A DNA stretch of 64,000 bases from Candidatus Gastranaerophilales bacterium (GTDB taxonomy: Bacteria > Cyanobacteriota > Vampirovibrionia > Gastranaerophilales > Gastranaerophilaceae): assembly GCA_944323955.1 (NCBI GenBank), contig CALUUK010000011.1, positions 1-64,000 of the forward strand, in the 5' to 3' direction. Under the pieces are notes generated by a model. It was not told the DNA's origin and did no database searches. It worked only from the letters and a program-made list of their open reading frames with translations. Position numbers and translations under genes: made by a program. Positions 44,351-53,626 of this stretch are shown piece after piece. Position 1 is the first letter of the stretch, and each line of letters begins with the position of its first letter.

Positions 44351-45346
44351 ATGAGCGGACAAAAATTATATTTCTGTGATGAATTAAATAATGTGCTTTC
44401 GTGTTTTCATGACCGTATTATGTCATGCTGCTCGGGGCAAATAGGGCCTGTATATTATGAAAATTACAGAGGAGAAAAAATAGATTGGGAGGCATTCAGA
44501 AAAATCAAAACTGATGCTTTTGATATGCTTACTTCAGAAAATATTGAAAAATCACCTTGTAAAGATTGTTTTTTCTTAAGGAAAAGAACAAGCGAAGATA
44601 CTATAAAAGAATGTTTCACCACATTAAACATAAGCCACTGGACTCACTGCAACTGCGGATGTATATATTGTGCAAGAATGCTCCATTCAAAAGGAAAAAT
44701 AGAAACTAAAGTAAAAAAAAGCGAATATTATGATATGCTTCCTCTTTTAAAGCAATTATACAAGCAAGAGCTTTTGGACAGAGAAAACCTTATGGCAGCT
44801 GTTCAAGGCGGGGATATTTCAGTTCTGAAAGAATTTGAACCCATTGTTAAAGAATGTCTTAAAAGCGGAGTTAAAAGTTTTTATATATTATCAAATAATA
44901 TTAAATATCAACCGGTAATAAAAAAATTGCTTGATTTAAATAAAACTACTTTTACAACATCCCTTGATTGTGCAAGCCGCGGCGTTTTCTATAAATTAAA
45001 AAGAGTTGATAAGTTCAATGACTCTGTAAACAATCTGAAAAAATATGCAAAAAGCAAATATCCGGAGAACATTGTTGTAAAGTATATTTTAATAGAACAT
45101 ATAAATGACAATATTGAAGAAGTAACAAAATTTGTTAACTTAATGTCCGATATAGGCATTCAAAAAATAGAATTTATGATTGATAATAAGTATGCAATGT
45201 TCACTGATTTGGACAAAACTCCTTTGCCCGAGCATTACGGCAGATTGTATTTGACATTCAAAAACTTATGCAGGCAAAAGGACATCCAATTACAATTATG
45301 GTCTAAAACACAGCACATTATTGATACATATGCACTAAAAAATTAA
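44351..45346 (+). CDS. Radical SAM protein with N-terminal twitch-like Cys module (copy 5 of 6)
   Basis: This 331-residue protein has the core CNCGCIYC (C100, C104, C107). The GGE position reads GGDI (AVQGGDISVLKEF). The N-terminal module has C9, C26 or C27, C70 and C73. The doublet CNCxC in the core motif is shared with copy 1, suggesting those two are closest. It is convergent with copy 6, and the two stop codons share the bases TTAA. Confidence 0.82.
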   Translation: MSGQKLYFCDELNNVLSCFHDRIMSCCSGQIGPVYYENYRGEKIDWEAFRKIKTDAFDMLTSENIEKSPCKDCFFLRKRTSEDTIKECFTTLNISHWTHCNCGCIYCARMLHSKGKIETKVKKSEYYDMLPLLKQLYKQELLDRENLMAAVQGGDISVLKEFEPIVKECLKSGVKSFYILSNNIKYQPVIKKLLDLNKTTFTTSLDCASRGVFYKLKRVDKFNDSVNNLKKYAKSKYPENIVVKYILIEHINDNIEEVTKFVNLMSDIGIQKIEFMIDNKYAMFTDLDKTPLPEHYGRLYLTFKNLCRQKDIQLQLWSKTQHIIDTYALKN

Positions 45347-46359
45347 TCGTGATAAAAGTTTTTGTTAAATTTTGCATATACAAGTTCAATGTTAGGAAAC
45401 GATATGTAATATATTTTTTCTTTTCTTGCATATTCTTTAAAAAATTCGCCGAGATTATATAAATGCCTTAAAAGATTTTCGTCATATTCCATATTATTTA
45501 AAAGCTGATTATACACATTGATTGCAACATGTGTTGCCCCGTGTTTTTTAGACTGCTTTATAAATTCTTTTATTTCTTTTTTACTGTCGTTTATGCCGGG
45601 TACTATAACATATTTTGTGCACAGTTTCATCGTATAATTTTCGGGTTTTGATTTTGAATAAGTTTTAAAATTTTTCCAAACCCTGTCAAAAGACTTAACT
45701 CTTTTAACTTTTTCATGGCATTTTTTAGTACCAGCGTCGATTGAAATCATAAGACTGATTGCATTTAATTTAATACCTTTTTCAACGGCTTTTGAATATT
45801 GGATATTATTTGTATGGATAATAATATTTTTATAATTATTATCCAATAATAAATCAATAATTTCATCAAACCTCGGATACAAAGTGGGTTCGCCGCCTGC
45901 AAAATCAAACTCTGCATTTTCTGCAAGAACATTTTTTTCAATCATATCTTTTAAAATTGAAACTATATCATAGGGTTCAACCAGTTTTTTATAATCAGGA
46001 TTGTCGGGAGAAACAGGCTGTTCATGCCCGAGACAGTATATGCAGTCAGAATTACAAATCTGCCAGGGAGAGAGAAGAACATATCTTATTTTTTTATCAT
46101 CAATAAAATCAAGATTTTCTATCCTGTGACAATTTCTGCATTCTTCCTGTTCCTTGGAATTTTTCATATCCTCGATAAGTTTAGCCCTTTGAAGAAAGAA
46201 TTTATCCCAATTAATAACACCTTCGTTAAAAACAGCAGCAGAAAGTTTAGGCCACCCTTTGCCGTTAGAAGCATTAGTTAAAGTACAATATGTAATACCG
46301 ATATCATAACCGTTAAAACATATTGAAGTATTAAGATTATCACAAGCCCTGAATGCCAT
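45343..46359 (-). CDS. Radical SAM protein with N-terminal twitch-like Cys module (copy 6 of 6)
   Basis: This 338-residue protein has the core CNSDCIYC (C102, C106, C109) and GGEP in FDFAGGEPTLYPRF. The N-terminal module has C6, C25, C74 and C77. The later block reads MISIDAGTKKCHEKVKRVKS. It is preceded by a 67-residue ORF three bases upstream in the same direction, the only copy with a small gene directly ahead of it. Confidence 0.82.
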   Translation of the reverse strand: MAFRACDNLNTSICFNGYDIGITYCTLTNASNGKGWPKLSAAVFNEGVINWDKFFLQRAKLIEDMKNSKEQEECRNCHRIENLDFIDDKKIRYVLLSPWQICNSDCIYCLGHEQPVSPDNPDYKKLVEPYDIVSILKDMIEKNVLAENAEFDFAGGEPTLYPRFDEIIDLLLDNNYKNIIIHTNNIQYSKAVEKGIKLNAISLMISIDAGTKKCHEKVKRVKSFDRVWKNFKTYSKSKPENYTMKLCTKYVIVPGINDSKKEIKEFIKQSKKHGATHVAINVYNQLLNNMEYDENLLRHLYNLGEFFKEYARKEKIYYISFPNIELVYAKFNKNFYHD

Positions 46360-46362
46360 TAA

Positions 46363-46566
46363 TTAATCACTTTCGGCAACAACCGTTACAATCTGGTTCC
46401 CGTAGCTGTCAACATGCCCGTCAGTTTTTTCAATGATATATCTCAGACCTTCTTTTCCTTCAATTGCTTTTTGTGCAACTTCAAGCGCTTTTTCAAATTT
46501 CGAATACTCACCTATCTGTTTTCTTGAAAACTCTGAATAATCCTTTTCGGTTATAACGTGAAACAT
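46363..46566 (-). CDS. Small protein (67 residues) coupled to radical SAM copy 6
   Basis: The ORF has a strong ribosome site (AAAAGGAG) upstream and stops three bases before the radical SAM start. The sequence MFHVITEKDYSEFSRKQIGE continues with a helical EKALEVAQKAIEGK and ends HVDSYGNQIVTVVAESD. I know no family for it. It may be a folded small protein that acts with the enzyme, or a peptide substrate. It lacks the short Gly/Cys-rich core common in modified peptides. Confidence 0.6.
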   Translation of the reverse strand: MFHVITEKDYSEFSRKQIGEYSKFEKALEVAQKAIEGKEGLRYIIEKTDGHVDSYGNQIVTVVAESD

Positions 46567-46651
46567 ATCGTTCTCCTTTTTATGATTATATAATACTACA
46601 AACTTGTGTATAATGATTTAAATTGTTATCATAATTAAAAGTGAGGTAACT

Positions 46652-47533
46652 ATGAAAAAAATAAGTTTTAAGGTAGACGAACAAAAGTGTGTACACTGCG
46701 GATTATGTGTTCAAGAGTGTATTGTAAATGTATTGGAGTTTGATAGAAACGGTTTTCCAAATGCCGTGCGTGAAAAAAATTGTATAGGCTGTCAGCATTG
46801 TCTTAGTGCCTGCCCTGTCGGAGCAATTTCAATTTTTGATAAAAACCCTGATGACTCAGGAAAAGTTTTTGCACAAAATCCTGATATGATTTTAAATTTA
46901 ATTCAAACAAGACGAAGCGTAAGAAAATATAAGCAGGAAAATGTATCTCCCGAAATTATCCAAAAACTTAAAGATATGCTTAAATGGGTGCCTACGGGAT
47001 GTAACTATCACAGACTTCATTTTTCATTTATAGATGATATAAATGTAATGAATAAATTCAGAAATCATGTAAATGAAAAAATAATTCATGCTTTGACTAA
47101 AACCCCGATAAAAGCTGTTGCGGATAAATTTGCAGCTTATACACAGGCCTTTATTGATGGTGAAGATGTTATTTTCAGAGGTGCACCGCACATGCTTGTT
47201 GTTTCAAATTCGGTTAAAGCACCTTGTCTGCCTGAAGACCCTATTATTGCATTAAGTTATTTTGAACTTTATGCACAAAGTCTCGGACTTGGAACCTGTT
47301 GGTGCGGTTACGGACAAATGTGTATGAAATTGTTCCCCGAATTAAGTGAATTTTTAGATATTCCCGATGGTTATAAAAGCGGTTATGTAATGCTTTTTGG
47401 ACCTAAAGATATAAATTATCCCAGAGCCACCCAGCCGTTTGATTATTTAATAACATCTGCAAAAGACAGAGATTTTGCGGAATTATCCATAAAAGATAAA
47501 GCAAAACGTTATTTCTGGAACTTCTTCAGATAA
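46652..47533 (+). CDS. Ferredoxin-nitroreductase fusion protein
   Basis: This 293-residue protein has two [4Fe-4S] sites at the N-terminus (C13, C16, C19, C23 and C44, C47, C50, C54). A flavin-binding nitroreductase domain follows (RRSVRKYKQENVSPEIIQKL, then PTGCNYHRLHFSF). It likely passes electrons from ferredoxin-type centres to FMN and on to nitro-compounds, quinones or other acceptors. The fusion is common in strict anaerobes. It is divergent from the 67-residue ORF, with an 85-base promoter region between. Confidence 0.92.
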   Translation: MKKISFKVDEQKCVHCGLCVQECIVNVLEFDRNGFPNAVREKNCIGCQHCLSACPVGAISIFDKNPDDSGKVFAQNPDMILNLIQTRRSVRKYKQENVSPEIIQKLKDMLKWVPTGCNYHRLHFSFIDDINVMNKFRNHVNEKIIHALTKTPIKAVADKFAAYTQAFIDGEDVIFRGAPHMLVVSNSVKAPCLPEDPIIALSYFELYAQSLGLGTCWCGYGQMCMKLFPELSEFLDIPDGYKSGYVMLFGPKDINYPRATQPFDYLITSAKDRDFAELSIKDKAKRYFWNFFR

Positions 47534-47568
47534 TTGTGTTAGAATAATTAAAAACCGGAGAATATATT

Positions 47569-48051
47569 ATGCGTGAAGAACTTCTTGCTTTAATAGAAAA
47601 AAACAGCAAAATAGGGTTAAAAGACCTTGCCGCGATGCTTGATAAATCCGAAATGGATATAGCAAACGAAATAACACAAATGGAAAAAGAAGGTGTTATT
47701 TGCGGCTATCATACACTTATTGATTGGGAAAAAACATCAATAGAAAAAGTAACCGGACTGATTGAAGTAAGAGTCACTCCGCAAAGAGGTCAAGGGTTTG
47801 ACAAAATAGCGGAGCGCATATACAATTATCCCGAAGTTCGCGCTGTGTACCTTATTTCAGGCGGATATGACCTTTTGGTTATAATTGAAGAAAAATCTTT
47901 AAGAGAAATAGCAAACTTTGTGTCCGATAAATTATCCACTCTGGATAATGTCATAAGTACAGCAACTCACTTTATTTTGAAAAAATATAAAGACCACGGC
48001 ACAATTATGGCAAAAAAACACGAAGATGAAAGAGAAATAATAACGCCATGA
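47569..48051 (+). CDS. Lrp/AsnC-family transcriptional regulator
   Basis: This 160-residue protein has an N-terminal winged helix (NSKIGLKDLAAMLDKSEMDI) and a C-terminal RAM ligand-binding domain (KVTGLIEVRVTPQRGQGFDK). Such regulators sense amino acids. The last four bases overlap the start of the aminotransferase gene. This pairing is common in anaerobes and suggests it regulates or serves that enzyme. Confidence 0.92.
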   Translation: MREELLALIEKNSKIGLKDLAAMLDKSEMDIANEITQMEKEGVICGYHTLIDWEKTSIEKVTGLIEVRVTPQRGQGFDKIAERIYNYPEVRAVYLISGGYDLLVIIEEKSLREIANFVSDKLSTLDNVISTATHFILKKYKDHGTIMAKKHEDEREIITP

Positions 48052-49214
48052 CAAAAGAGCTCTCAGAAAAAGTTATAAATATAAAACCGTCAGGAATAAG
48101 AAAGTTTTTTGATTTGGTTACCGAGATGGGAGATGTTATATCATTAGGCGTCGGTGAGCCGGATTTTGATACACCCTGGCATATCCGAGATGAAGGAATC
48201 TATGCACTTGAAAAAGGTAAGACTTTTTATACTGCAAATTCAGGTTTAAAAGAACTCAGACGTGAAATATCAAATTATATAAAAAGAACCCAAAATATAG
48301 AATATAATCCGAATAATGAGATAATTGTAACAGTCGGCGGCTCTGAAGCCATTGATATAGGGCTGCGTGCACTTATAAATGACGGGGATGAAGTTATAAT
48401 TCCCCAGCCGTCTTATGTTTCATATGAGCCTTGTGCTATACTTGCAAATGCAAAGCCTGTAATTATTAACTTAAAATCAGAAAATAATTTCCGTCTGACA
48501 CCGGATGAACTTTCAAAAGCAATAACAGATAAAACAAAAGTTCTTATTCTTCCTTATCCGAATAACCCCACAGGTGCAATTATGGACAGAGAAGATCTTG
48601 AAAAAATTGCAAGAATAATAAAAGAAAAAGATATATATGTTATGTCTGATGAAATATATTCGGAGCTTTCTTATAAAGAAAAACATGTTTCTATTGCTTC
48701 TTTGGAAGGAATGAGGGAAAGAACCATTCTTATAAACGGATTTTCAAAAGCATATGCAATGACCGGCTGGAGATTGGGTTATGCCTGTGCACCGAAAGAA
48801 ATAATTAAACAAATGAATAAAATTCATCAGTATGCAATAATGTGCGCACCGACAACAAGCCAATATGCAGCAGTTGATGCATTAAAAAACGGTGATAAAG
48901 ATATTGAATTTATGAGAAAATCTTATGATCAGAGAAGAAGATATCTTTTAAATGCTTTTAAACAAATGGATATTGAATGTTTTGAGCCTTTTGGTGCATT
49001 TTATGTTTTTCCTTGCATTAAAGAATTTGGTATGACAAGTGAAGAATTTGCAACCAGATTTTTAGAAGAAGAAAAAGTTGCACTTATTCCGGGTACTGCT
49101 TTTGGTGAAAGCGGAGAATATCATCTTAGAATATCTTATGCTTATTCTCTTGATAATTTAAAGATTGCAATGGAGCGATTATCCCGTTTTGTAAACAGGC
49201 TCAGAAAACATTAA
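48048..49214 (+). CDS. PLP-dependent class I/II aminotransferase
   Basis: This 388-residue fold-type I aminotransferase has IKPSGIRKFFDLVTEMGDVI at the start, YPNNPTGAI (N173), D201 and the PLP lysine K234 in FSKAYAMTGWRLGY. It moves amino groups between an amino acid and a 2-oxo acid. The family includes aspartate, aromatic and LL-DAP types and the substrate is not readable. It is translation-coupled to the Lrp-type gene. Its stop shares TTAA with the convergent metW. Confidence 0.92.
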   Translation: MTKELSEKVINIKPSGIRKFFDLVTEMGDVISLGVGEPDFDTPWHIRDEGIYALEKGKTFYTANSGLKELRREISNYIKRTQNIEYNPNNEIIVTVGGSEAIDIGLRALINDGDEVIIPQPSYVSYEPCAILANAKPVIINLKSENNFRLTPDELSKAITDKTKVLILPYPNNPTGAIMDREDLEKIARIIKEKDIYVMSDEIYSELSYKEKHVSIASLEGMRERTILINGFSKAYAMTGWRLGYACAPKEIIKQMNKIHQYAIMCAPTTSQYAAVDALKNGDKDIEFMRKSYDQRRRYLLNAFKQMDIECFEPFGAFYVFPCIKEFGMTSEEFATRFLEEEKVALIPGTAFGESGEYHLRISYAYSLDNLKIAMERLSRFVNRLRKH

Positions 49215-49837
49215 TCTTTAGATATAACGAAAATTGCTTCTTCCGCAAAGAAATTTGAAAATCTTCTGTAGCGGATTCCTTTTCTGATTGCTGCCCTTGT
49301 TGTATATATTCCGCTTTGAATTTTAAAATTATGTTTTTGCGCAAACTCAAAAAAATCTTTTATTGTTAAAAGATGTATGTTCGGCGTGTTATACCATTCA
49401 AACGGAAGAACCTTTGATTTTGGCATATTTCCGGTAAAAAAATAATTAAATCTGACCCGCCAATATGCAAAATTGGGAAAACTTACAATACATTTTTTAC
49501 CCACACGCAGCATTTCTTCTATAACAAACTCCGGATTATTTGTTGACTGCAGTGTTTGATTTAATATGACATAATCATATGATTTATCCTGAAATTGCTT
49601 TAAACCCTCATCAATATTACCCTGAATTACGGATAAACCTTTTTCAAGACATTGAATAACCTCTTTTTGGGATATTTCTATTCCGTTACCTTTAATATTT
49701 CTTTTGTCTTTTAAAAGTTTGAGTAAATAACCGTCACCGCAGCCCAAATCAAGCACTCTGGAGTTATTTTCAATTATATCGGCAATTAAAGAATAATTGA
49801 GATGAAGCCCTTTTGATATACCATAATTACTATTCAT
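49211..49837 (-). CDS. metW: Methionine biosynthesis protein MetW
   Basis: This 208-residue SAM-methyltransferase fold protein has the motif [18 protein letters not shown] (about 33-50) and the MetW-specific [20 protein letters not shown], then [19 protein letters not shown]. MetW accompanies MetX in many bacteria and is thought to act with it in O-acylhomoserine formation; its own reaction is not settled. The start overlaps the metX end by eight bases, so the pair is coupled. Confidence 0.93.
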   Translation of the reverse strand: MNSNYGISKGLHLNYSLIADIIENNSRVLDLGCGDGYLLKLLKDKRNIKGNGIEISQKEVIQCLEKGLSVIQGNIDEGLKQFQDKSYDYVILNQTLQSTNNPEFVIEEMLRVGKKCIVSFPNFAYWRVRFNYFFTGNMPKSKVLPFEWYNTPNIHLLTIKDFFEFAQKHNFKIQSGIYTTRAAIRKGIRYRRFSNFFAEEAIFVISKD

Positions 49838-50960
49838 TACAGCTCTCCGTTATATGGTCGTTTAAAAAACTTTTTATTATTTTAGATTGAACATCATACT
49901 CAAGTAAAAATGCATCATGCCCGCAGGGTGATTTAATCTCACAATAAGAAACATCCTTGCCTAAATTCATAAGAGTATTAACAATTTCTTTTGATTGGGA
50001 AGAAGGAAACAACCAGTCGGAGTCGAAAGAAATAATTAAATATTTTGCATCGGATTTTTTAAATGCATTCTGTAAAGAACCGTATTTAGAGGCAGGATCA
50101 AAGTAGTCAACGGCTTTGGTTATATATAAATAACTGTTTGCATCAAATCTGTCAACAAAGATTTGGCCTTGATGCTGCAAGTAGCTTTCAACCTGAAAAT
50201 CCACATCAAAGTTAAAATCATAATGATCTTTATCCTGAAGTTTTCTTCCAAACTTATTATACATTGCTTCTTCGCACAAATAAGTTATATGACCTATCAT
50301 CCTTGCATTAGAAAGCCCCCGGTCAGGCTTATTGCTTTTATCATAATATTCGCCGTTATTCCAGTTTGGATCAGAGATAATAGAGTTTCTGCCTACGGCA
50401 TTAAAAGCAATACCCTGAGGCGACAATCTTGATGTTGTAGCAATTAATATTGCAGATTTAACCATATCGGGATACGAGATAACGAACTGCATAGCCTGCA
50501 TACCGCCCATTGACCCTCCCGCAACTGCATAAAGAGTTTCAATGCCTAAATAATTCAACAGTTCTTTTTGAACTTTGACGGTATCTTCAATTGTAAAAAC
50601 AGGAAATGAAAGCCCGTAGGGTTTTCCCGTTTCGGGATTGATACTTGAAGGCCCGGTTGTTCCCGAACATCCGCCTAAAATATTTGTTGATATTACATAA
50701 TATTTATCAGTATCAAATGCTTTACCGGAGCCTATTAAATCATCCCACCAGCCCGGTTTTTTATCATTTTCATTATGATACCCCGCCGCATGCGCATCGC
50801 CTGTCAGAGCATGCACGACAAGTATCGCATTGTCTTTAGCTTCATTCAGTCTGCCATATGTTTCATAAGCAACAGTAACCGGCCCAAATTCAACTCCGCT
50901 TTCAAATTTTATTTTTTTATCTATTGTATAAAATTCTGTTTGAACTATTTGTTTCGGCAT
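49830..50960 (-). CDS. metX: Homoserine O-acetyltransferase
   Basis: This 376-residue alpha/beta hydrolase-fold enzyme transfers an acetyl (or, in some lineages, succinyl) group to homoserine. The catalytic triad is visible: S150 in [13 protein letters not shown]315 in FDSDWLFPS and H348 in CGHDAFL. Family marks [13 protein letters not shown] and [11 protein letters not shown] are present. Its ATG follows the metY stop without a gap, giving metY-metX-metW. Confidence 0.94.
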   Translation of the reverse strand: MPKQIVQTEFYTIDKKIKFESGVEFGPVTVAYETYGRLNEAKDNAILVVHALTGDAHAAGYHNENDKKPGWWDDLIGSGKAFDTDKYYVISTNILGGCSGTTGPSSINPETGKPYGLSFPVFTIEDTVKVQKELLNYLGIETLYAVAGGSMGGMQAMQFVISYPDMVKSAILIATTSRLSPQGIAFNAVGRNSIISDPNWNNGEYYDKSNKPDRGLSNARMIGHITYLCEEAMYNKFGRKLQDKDHYDFNFDVDFQVESYLQHQGQIFVDRFDANSYLYITKAVDYFDPASKYGSLQNAFKKSDAKYLIISFDSDWLFPSSQSKEIVNTLMNLGKDVSYCEIKSPCGHDAFLLEYDVQSKIIKSFLNDHITESCNE

Positions 50961-52226
50961 TTATTTTCTCGAAATCTTAATTGCGTTATCAATATCCTCT
51001 ATAATATCATTAATATTTTCAAGTCCGACAGAAGCTCTCATATAATCCTTTGAAATGTCTGCAGCAATAAGCTGTTCGTCAGAGAGCTGTCTGTGCGTTG
51101 TTCCTGCGGGATATGTAATAATAGAGCGTACATCACCGAGATTTGTTGCATGTATGAAAAGTTTTAACGCTTCAATGAATTTTGTTCCGTCGCCGTCAAC
51201 TCCAAATCCCAGAAGTGAAGAAGCACCATGTTTTAAATATTTTTGTGCCGCGGCATAATCCGAACTGCTTTTTAAATACGGATATTTGACAAAGTTTATA
51301 TGAGGGTGATTTTCAAGATACTGCGCAAGTTTTAGTGCATTTTCACAGTGTCTGTCCATTCTTACATGCAGCGTTTCAAGTCCCAAATATGTTAAATATG
51401 AATTAAAAGGACTTTGGCAGCAGCCCAAATCTCTTACAAGATGTGCCCTTGTTTTTGCGATATATGCGGCATTTTTAAACTCTTTTGTATATATAATACC
51501 GTGATAACTTTCATCAGGTTCGGTAAGCATCGGAAATTTACCGCTTTTTTCCCAGTCAAATTTTCCTGAATCAACAATTATACCGCCCATTGCATTTCCG
51601 TGTCCCGATAAATATTTTGTTGTTGAATGGATTACAATATCCGCCCCGAATTCAAACGGTCTGCATAAATAAGGGGTCGGAACAGTATTATCAACAATCA
51701 AAGGAATACCGTATTTGTGTGCAAGTTTTGCCAATTCTTCCATATCGGCAATTTTAATACTCGGATTTCCGATTGATTCGGCATATATACATTTTGTTTT
51801 TTCAGTTATAACCTTTTCATAATCTTCAATGTTATCAGTATTAACAAGATTGGCTTTTATTCCCATTTGTTTGAATGTTTTATTAAAAAGATTATAAGTG
51901 CCGCCGTATATTTTTGCGGAAGAAACAATTTCATCGCCTGCGCCGGCTATATTTAAAATTGCGATTAATGCCGCAGACATACCCGATGATGTTGTAAGTG
52001 CGCCAACCCCGCCTTCTAATGCGGCAATTCTTTGTTCAACAATATCATTTGTAGGATTTGACAGTCTTGAATAAATATCTCCCCCTGTTTTTAAATCAAA
52101 CAAATCAATTGCATGCTGCACACTGTCAAAGCTGTATGCGGTATTTGCATATATCGGAGCGGATACGGCGTGGTTTTGTTTTTGTAAATCAATAAAACCA
52201 TGTGCTGCTATTGTTTCAAATTCCAT
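50961..52226 (-). CDS. metY: O-acetylhomoserine sulfhydrylase
   Basis: This 421-residue Cys/Met-metabolism PLP enzyme forms homocysteine from O-acetylhomoserine and sulfide. The PLP lysine is K204 in IHSTTKYLSGHGNAMGG. Other marks are YSRLSNPTNDIVEQRIAALE and IVDNTVPTPYLCRPFEFGAD. The length of about 420 and the motif set favour MetY over the shorter cystathionine gamma-synthase MetB. It is 11 bases from the MFS gene upstream, with no room for a SAM riboswitch. Confidence 0.93.
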   Translation of the reverse strand: MEFETIAAHGFIDLQKQNHAVSAPIYANTAYSFDSVQHAIDLFDLKTGGDIYSRLSNPTNDIVEQRIAALEGGVGALTTSSGMSAALIAILNIAGAGDEIVSSAKIYGGTYNLFNKTFKQMGIKANLVNTDNIEDYEKVITEKTKCIYAESIGNPSIKIADMEELAKLAHKYGIPLIVDNTVPTPYLCRPFEFGADIVIHSTTKYLSGHGNAMGGIIVDSGKFDWEKSGKFPMLTEPDESYHGIIYTKEFKNAAYIAKTRAHLVRDLGCCQSPFNSYLTYLGLETLHVRMDRHCENALKLAQYLENHPHINFVKYPYLKSSSDYAAAQKYLKHGASSLLGFGVDGDGTKFIEALKLFIHATNLGDVRSIITYPAGTTHRQLSDEQLIAADISKDYMRASVGLENINDIIEDIDNAIKISRK

Positions 52227-52237
52227 TATTCTTCCTT

Positions 52238-53626
52238 CTATATTTTCTTTTCTTTAATTGTCAATGATGCAATTGCTGCACAAAACAGAACTAATGCACC
52301 GATAAAGAAAGCATATTCCCAGTGGTAGAATGTACCTGTTTCTCTCAGTATAGTGCTGTGATTGATTATTCCTGCAACAAGAGTGCATACAACAACCTGA
52401 GGACCCGCTATAAATATATTAAATATACCCATAACGGAACCTTCGCTTCCCGGTTTAATATATTCCGAGAGCATAGCAAACGGAAGAGAAAGAATAGAAG
52501 CCCAGCCGATACCGGCAAGTCCGATACCTAGAACAACCATAAGTCTTGTTTGGGCAAAACCTAAAATTAAATATGCCGCCGCCATTGATAAAAGAGCAGC
52601 ACAGTGAACATATTTATTTCCGAATTTTGTTGATAAAAATCCAATCGGTATTGAAACTAAGAAGCAAACAAGATTGAATAGTGCCATACAAATAAGAGCA
52701 AAGTTAGTACCGGATAATCTTACGGCATCATATACCGATGCATCTGTACCTTCTGCAATAATATCAGGAACTCCGTACAAATTATGCACTACAAACAAAG
52801 TGAAATACAATAACAAACACATTGTTCCAATCCAGGTGAAAAACTGCAGCATACATATTTTAACTATTTCAGGTGATGTTGTTAAAAAATCTTTTAAGGA
52901 ATCCCAAAAAGAAGGTTTATTTTCATTTGTTTCGTCTTTCTTTTCAGGTATATACTGTTTTTCTTCAATTGCAATGCAGGTAACAATCATTGCTCCCGTA
53001 AAAGCGATAGCTGCCATTAAAAACTGAGCAGGTATCGGCATTGTAATTCCGAAAAATTTACTTAATACAGGAGGAGTTGCTGCTGCAACAACAGAACCTA
53101 ATCCTATTGCAAAACTCAAATAAGAATTTGCTATAGCATGCTGTTCTCTGGGTACAACGTCAGGAATTAAAGCACGGTATGGACCTTGTGCAATATTAAC
53201 GCAGGCATCAATAATCCAAATCATAATACCGGCTAAAACAAGACCCGCAAGTGGAGCAACCGCAATGCCGAATGAATTTCCGAAAAATTCAACTATTGTT
53301 CCCGAATTAGGGAAAACCCAGAGAGCCAGAGAAGCAAGTATTGCACCGCCTAATAAATAAGGTCTTCTTCTTCCGAAACGGGAAGTGGTTCTGTCGCTTA
53401 ATGCACCGATTATAGGTTGAACAACCATACCCGAAAACGGTCCCGCCAGCGAAATAAGTCCGTAAATCAAAGGATCCGCACCGAGTTCTTCGGTCACAGG
53501 CCCTGATAGCGCCAATCTCATCTGCCAGGCAAATTGGAGTCCGAAAAATCCTAGGCAGAACATCAGTAATTGCATTGTCGAAAACGGCTTTAATCTATTT
53601 TCGGCTATCGTTATTTCATTGCTCAT
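52238..53626 (-). CDS. MFS transporter, SLC45/sucrose-type
   Basis: This 462-residue protein has twelve hydrophobic segments. The N-terminal half has LGADPLIYGLISLAGPFSGM, VVQPIIGALSDRTTSRFGRR and RPYLLGGA, typical of glycoside-pentoside-hexuronide/SLC45 carriers such as sucrose-H+ symporters. The substrate is unproven. Its start overlaps the etfA end by 11 bases and metY follows it by 11, so it lies within a long minus-strand operon. Confidence 0.85.
   Translation of the reverse strand: MSNEITIAENRLKPFSTMQLLMFCLGFFGLQFAWQMRLALSGPVTEELGADPLIYGLISLAGPFSGMVVQPIIGALSDRTTSRFGRRRPYLLGGAILASLALWVFPNSGTIVEFFGNSFGIAVAPLAGLVLAGIMIWIIDACVNIAQGPYRALIPDVVPREQHAIANSYLSFAIGLGSVVAAATPPVLSKFFGITMPIPAQFLMAAIAFTGAMIVTCIAIEEKQYIPEKKDETNENKPSFWDSLKDFLTTSPEIVKICMLQFFTWIGTMCLLLYFTLFVVHNLYGVPDIIAEGTDASVYDAVRLSGTNFALICMALFNLVCFLVSIPIGFLSTKFGNKYVHCAALLSMAAAYLILGFAQTRLMVVLGIGLAGIGWASILSLPFAMLSEYIKPGSEGSVMGIFNIFIAGPQVVVCTLVAGIINHSTILRETGTFYHWEYAFFIGALVLFCAAIASLTIKEKKI

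Noticed and set aside
52227-52237. SAM riboswitch upstream of metY
   Set aside because: Only 11 bases separate metY from the preceding gene; no room for one.
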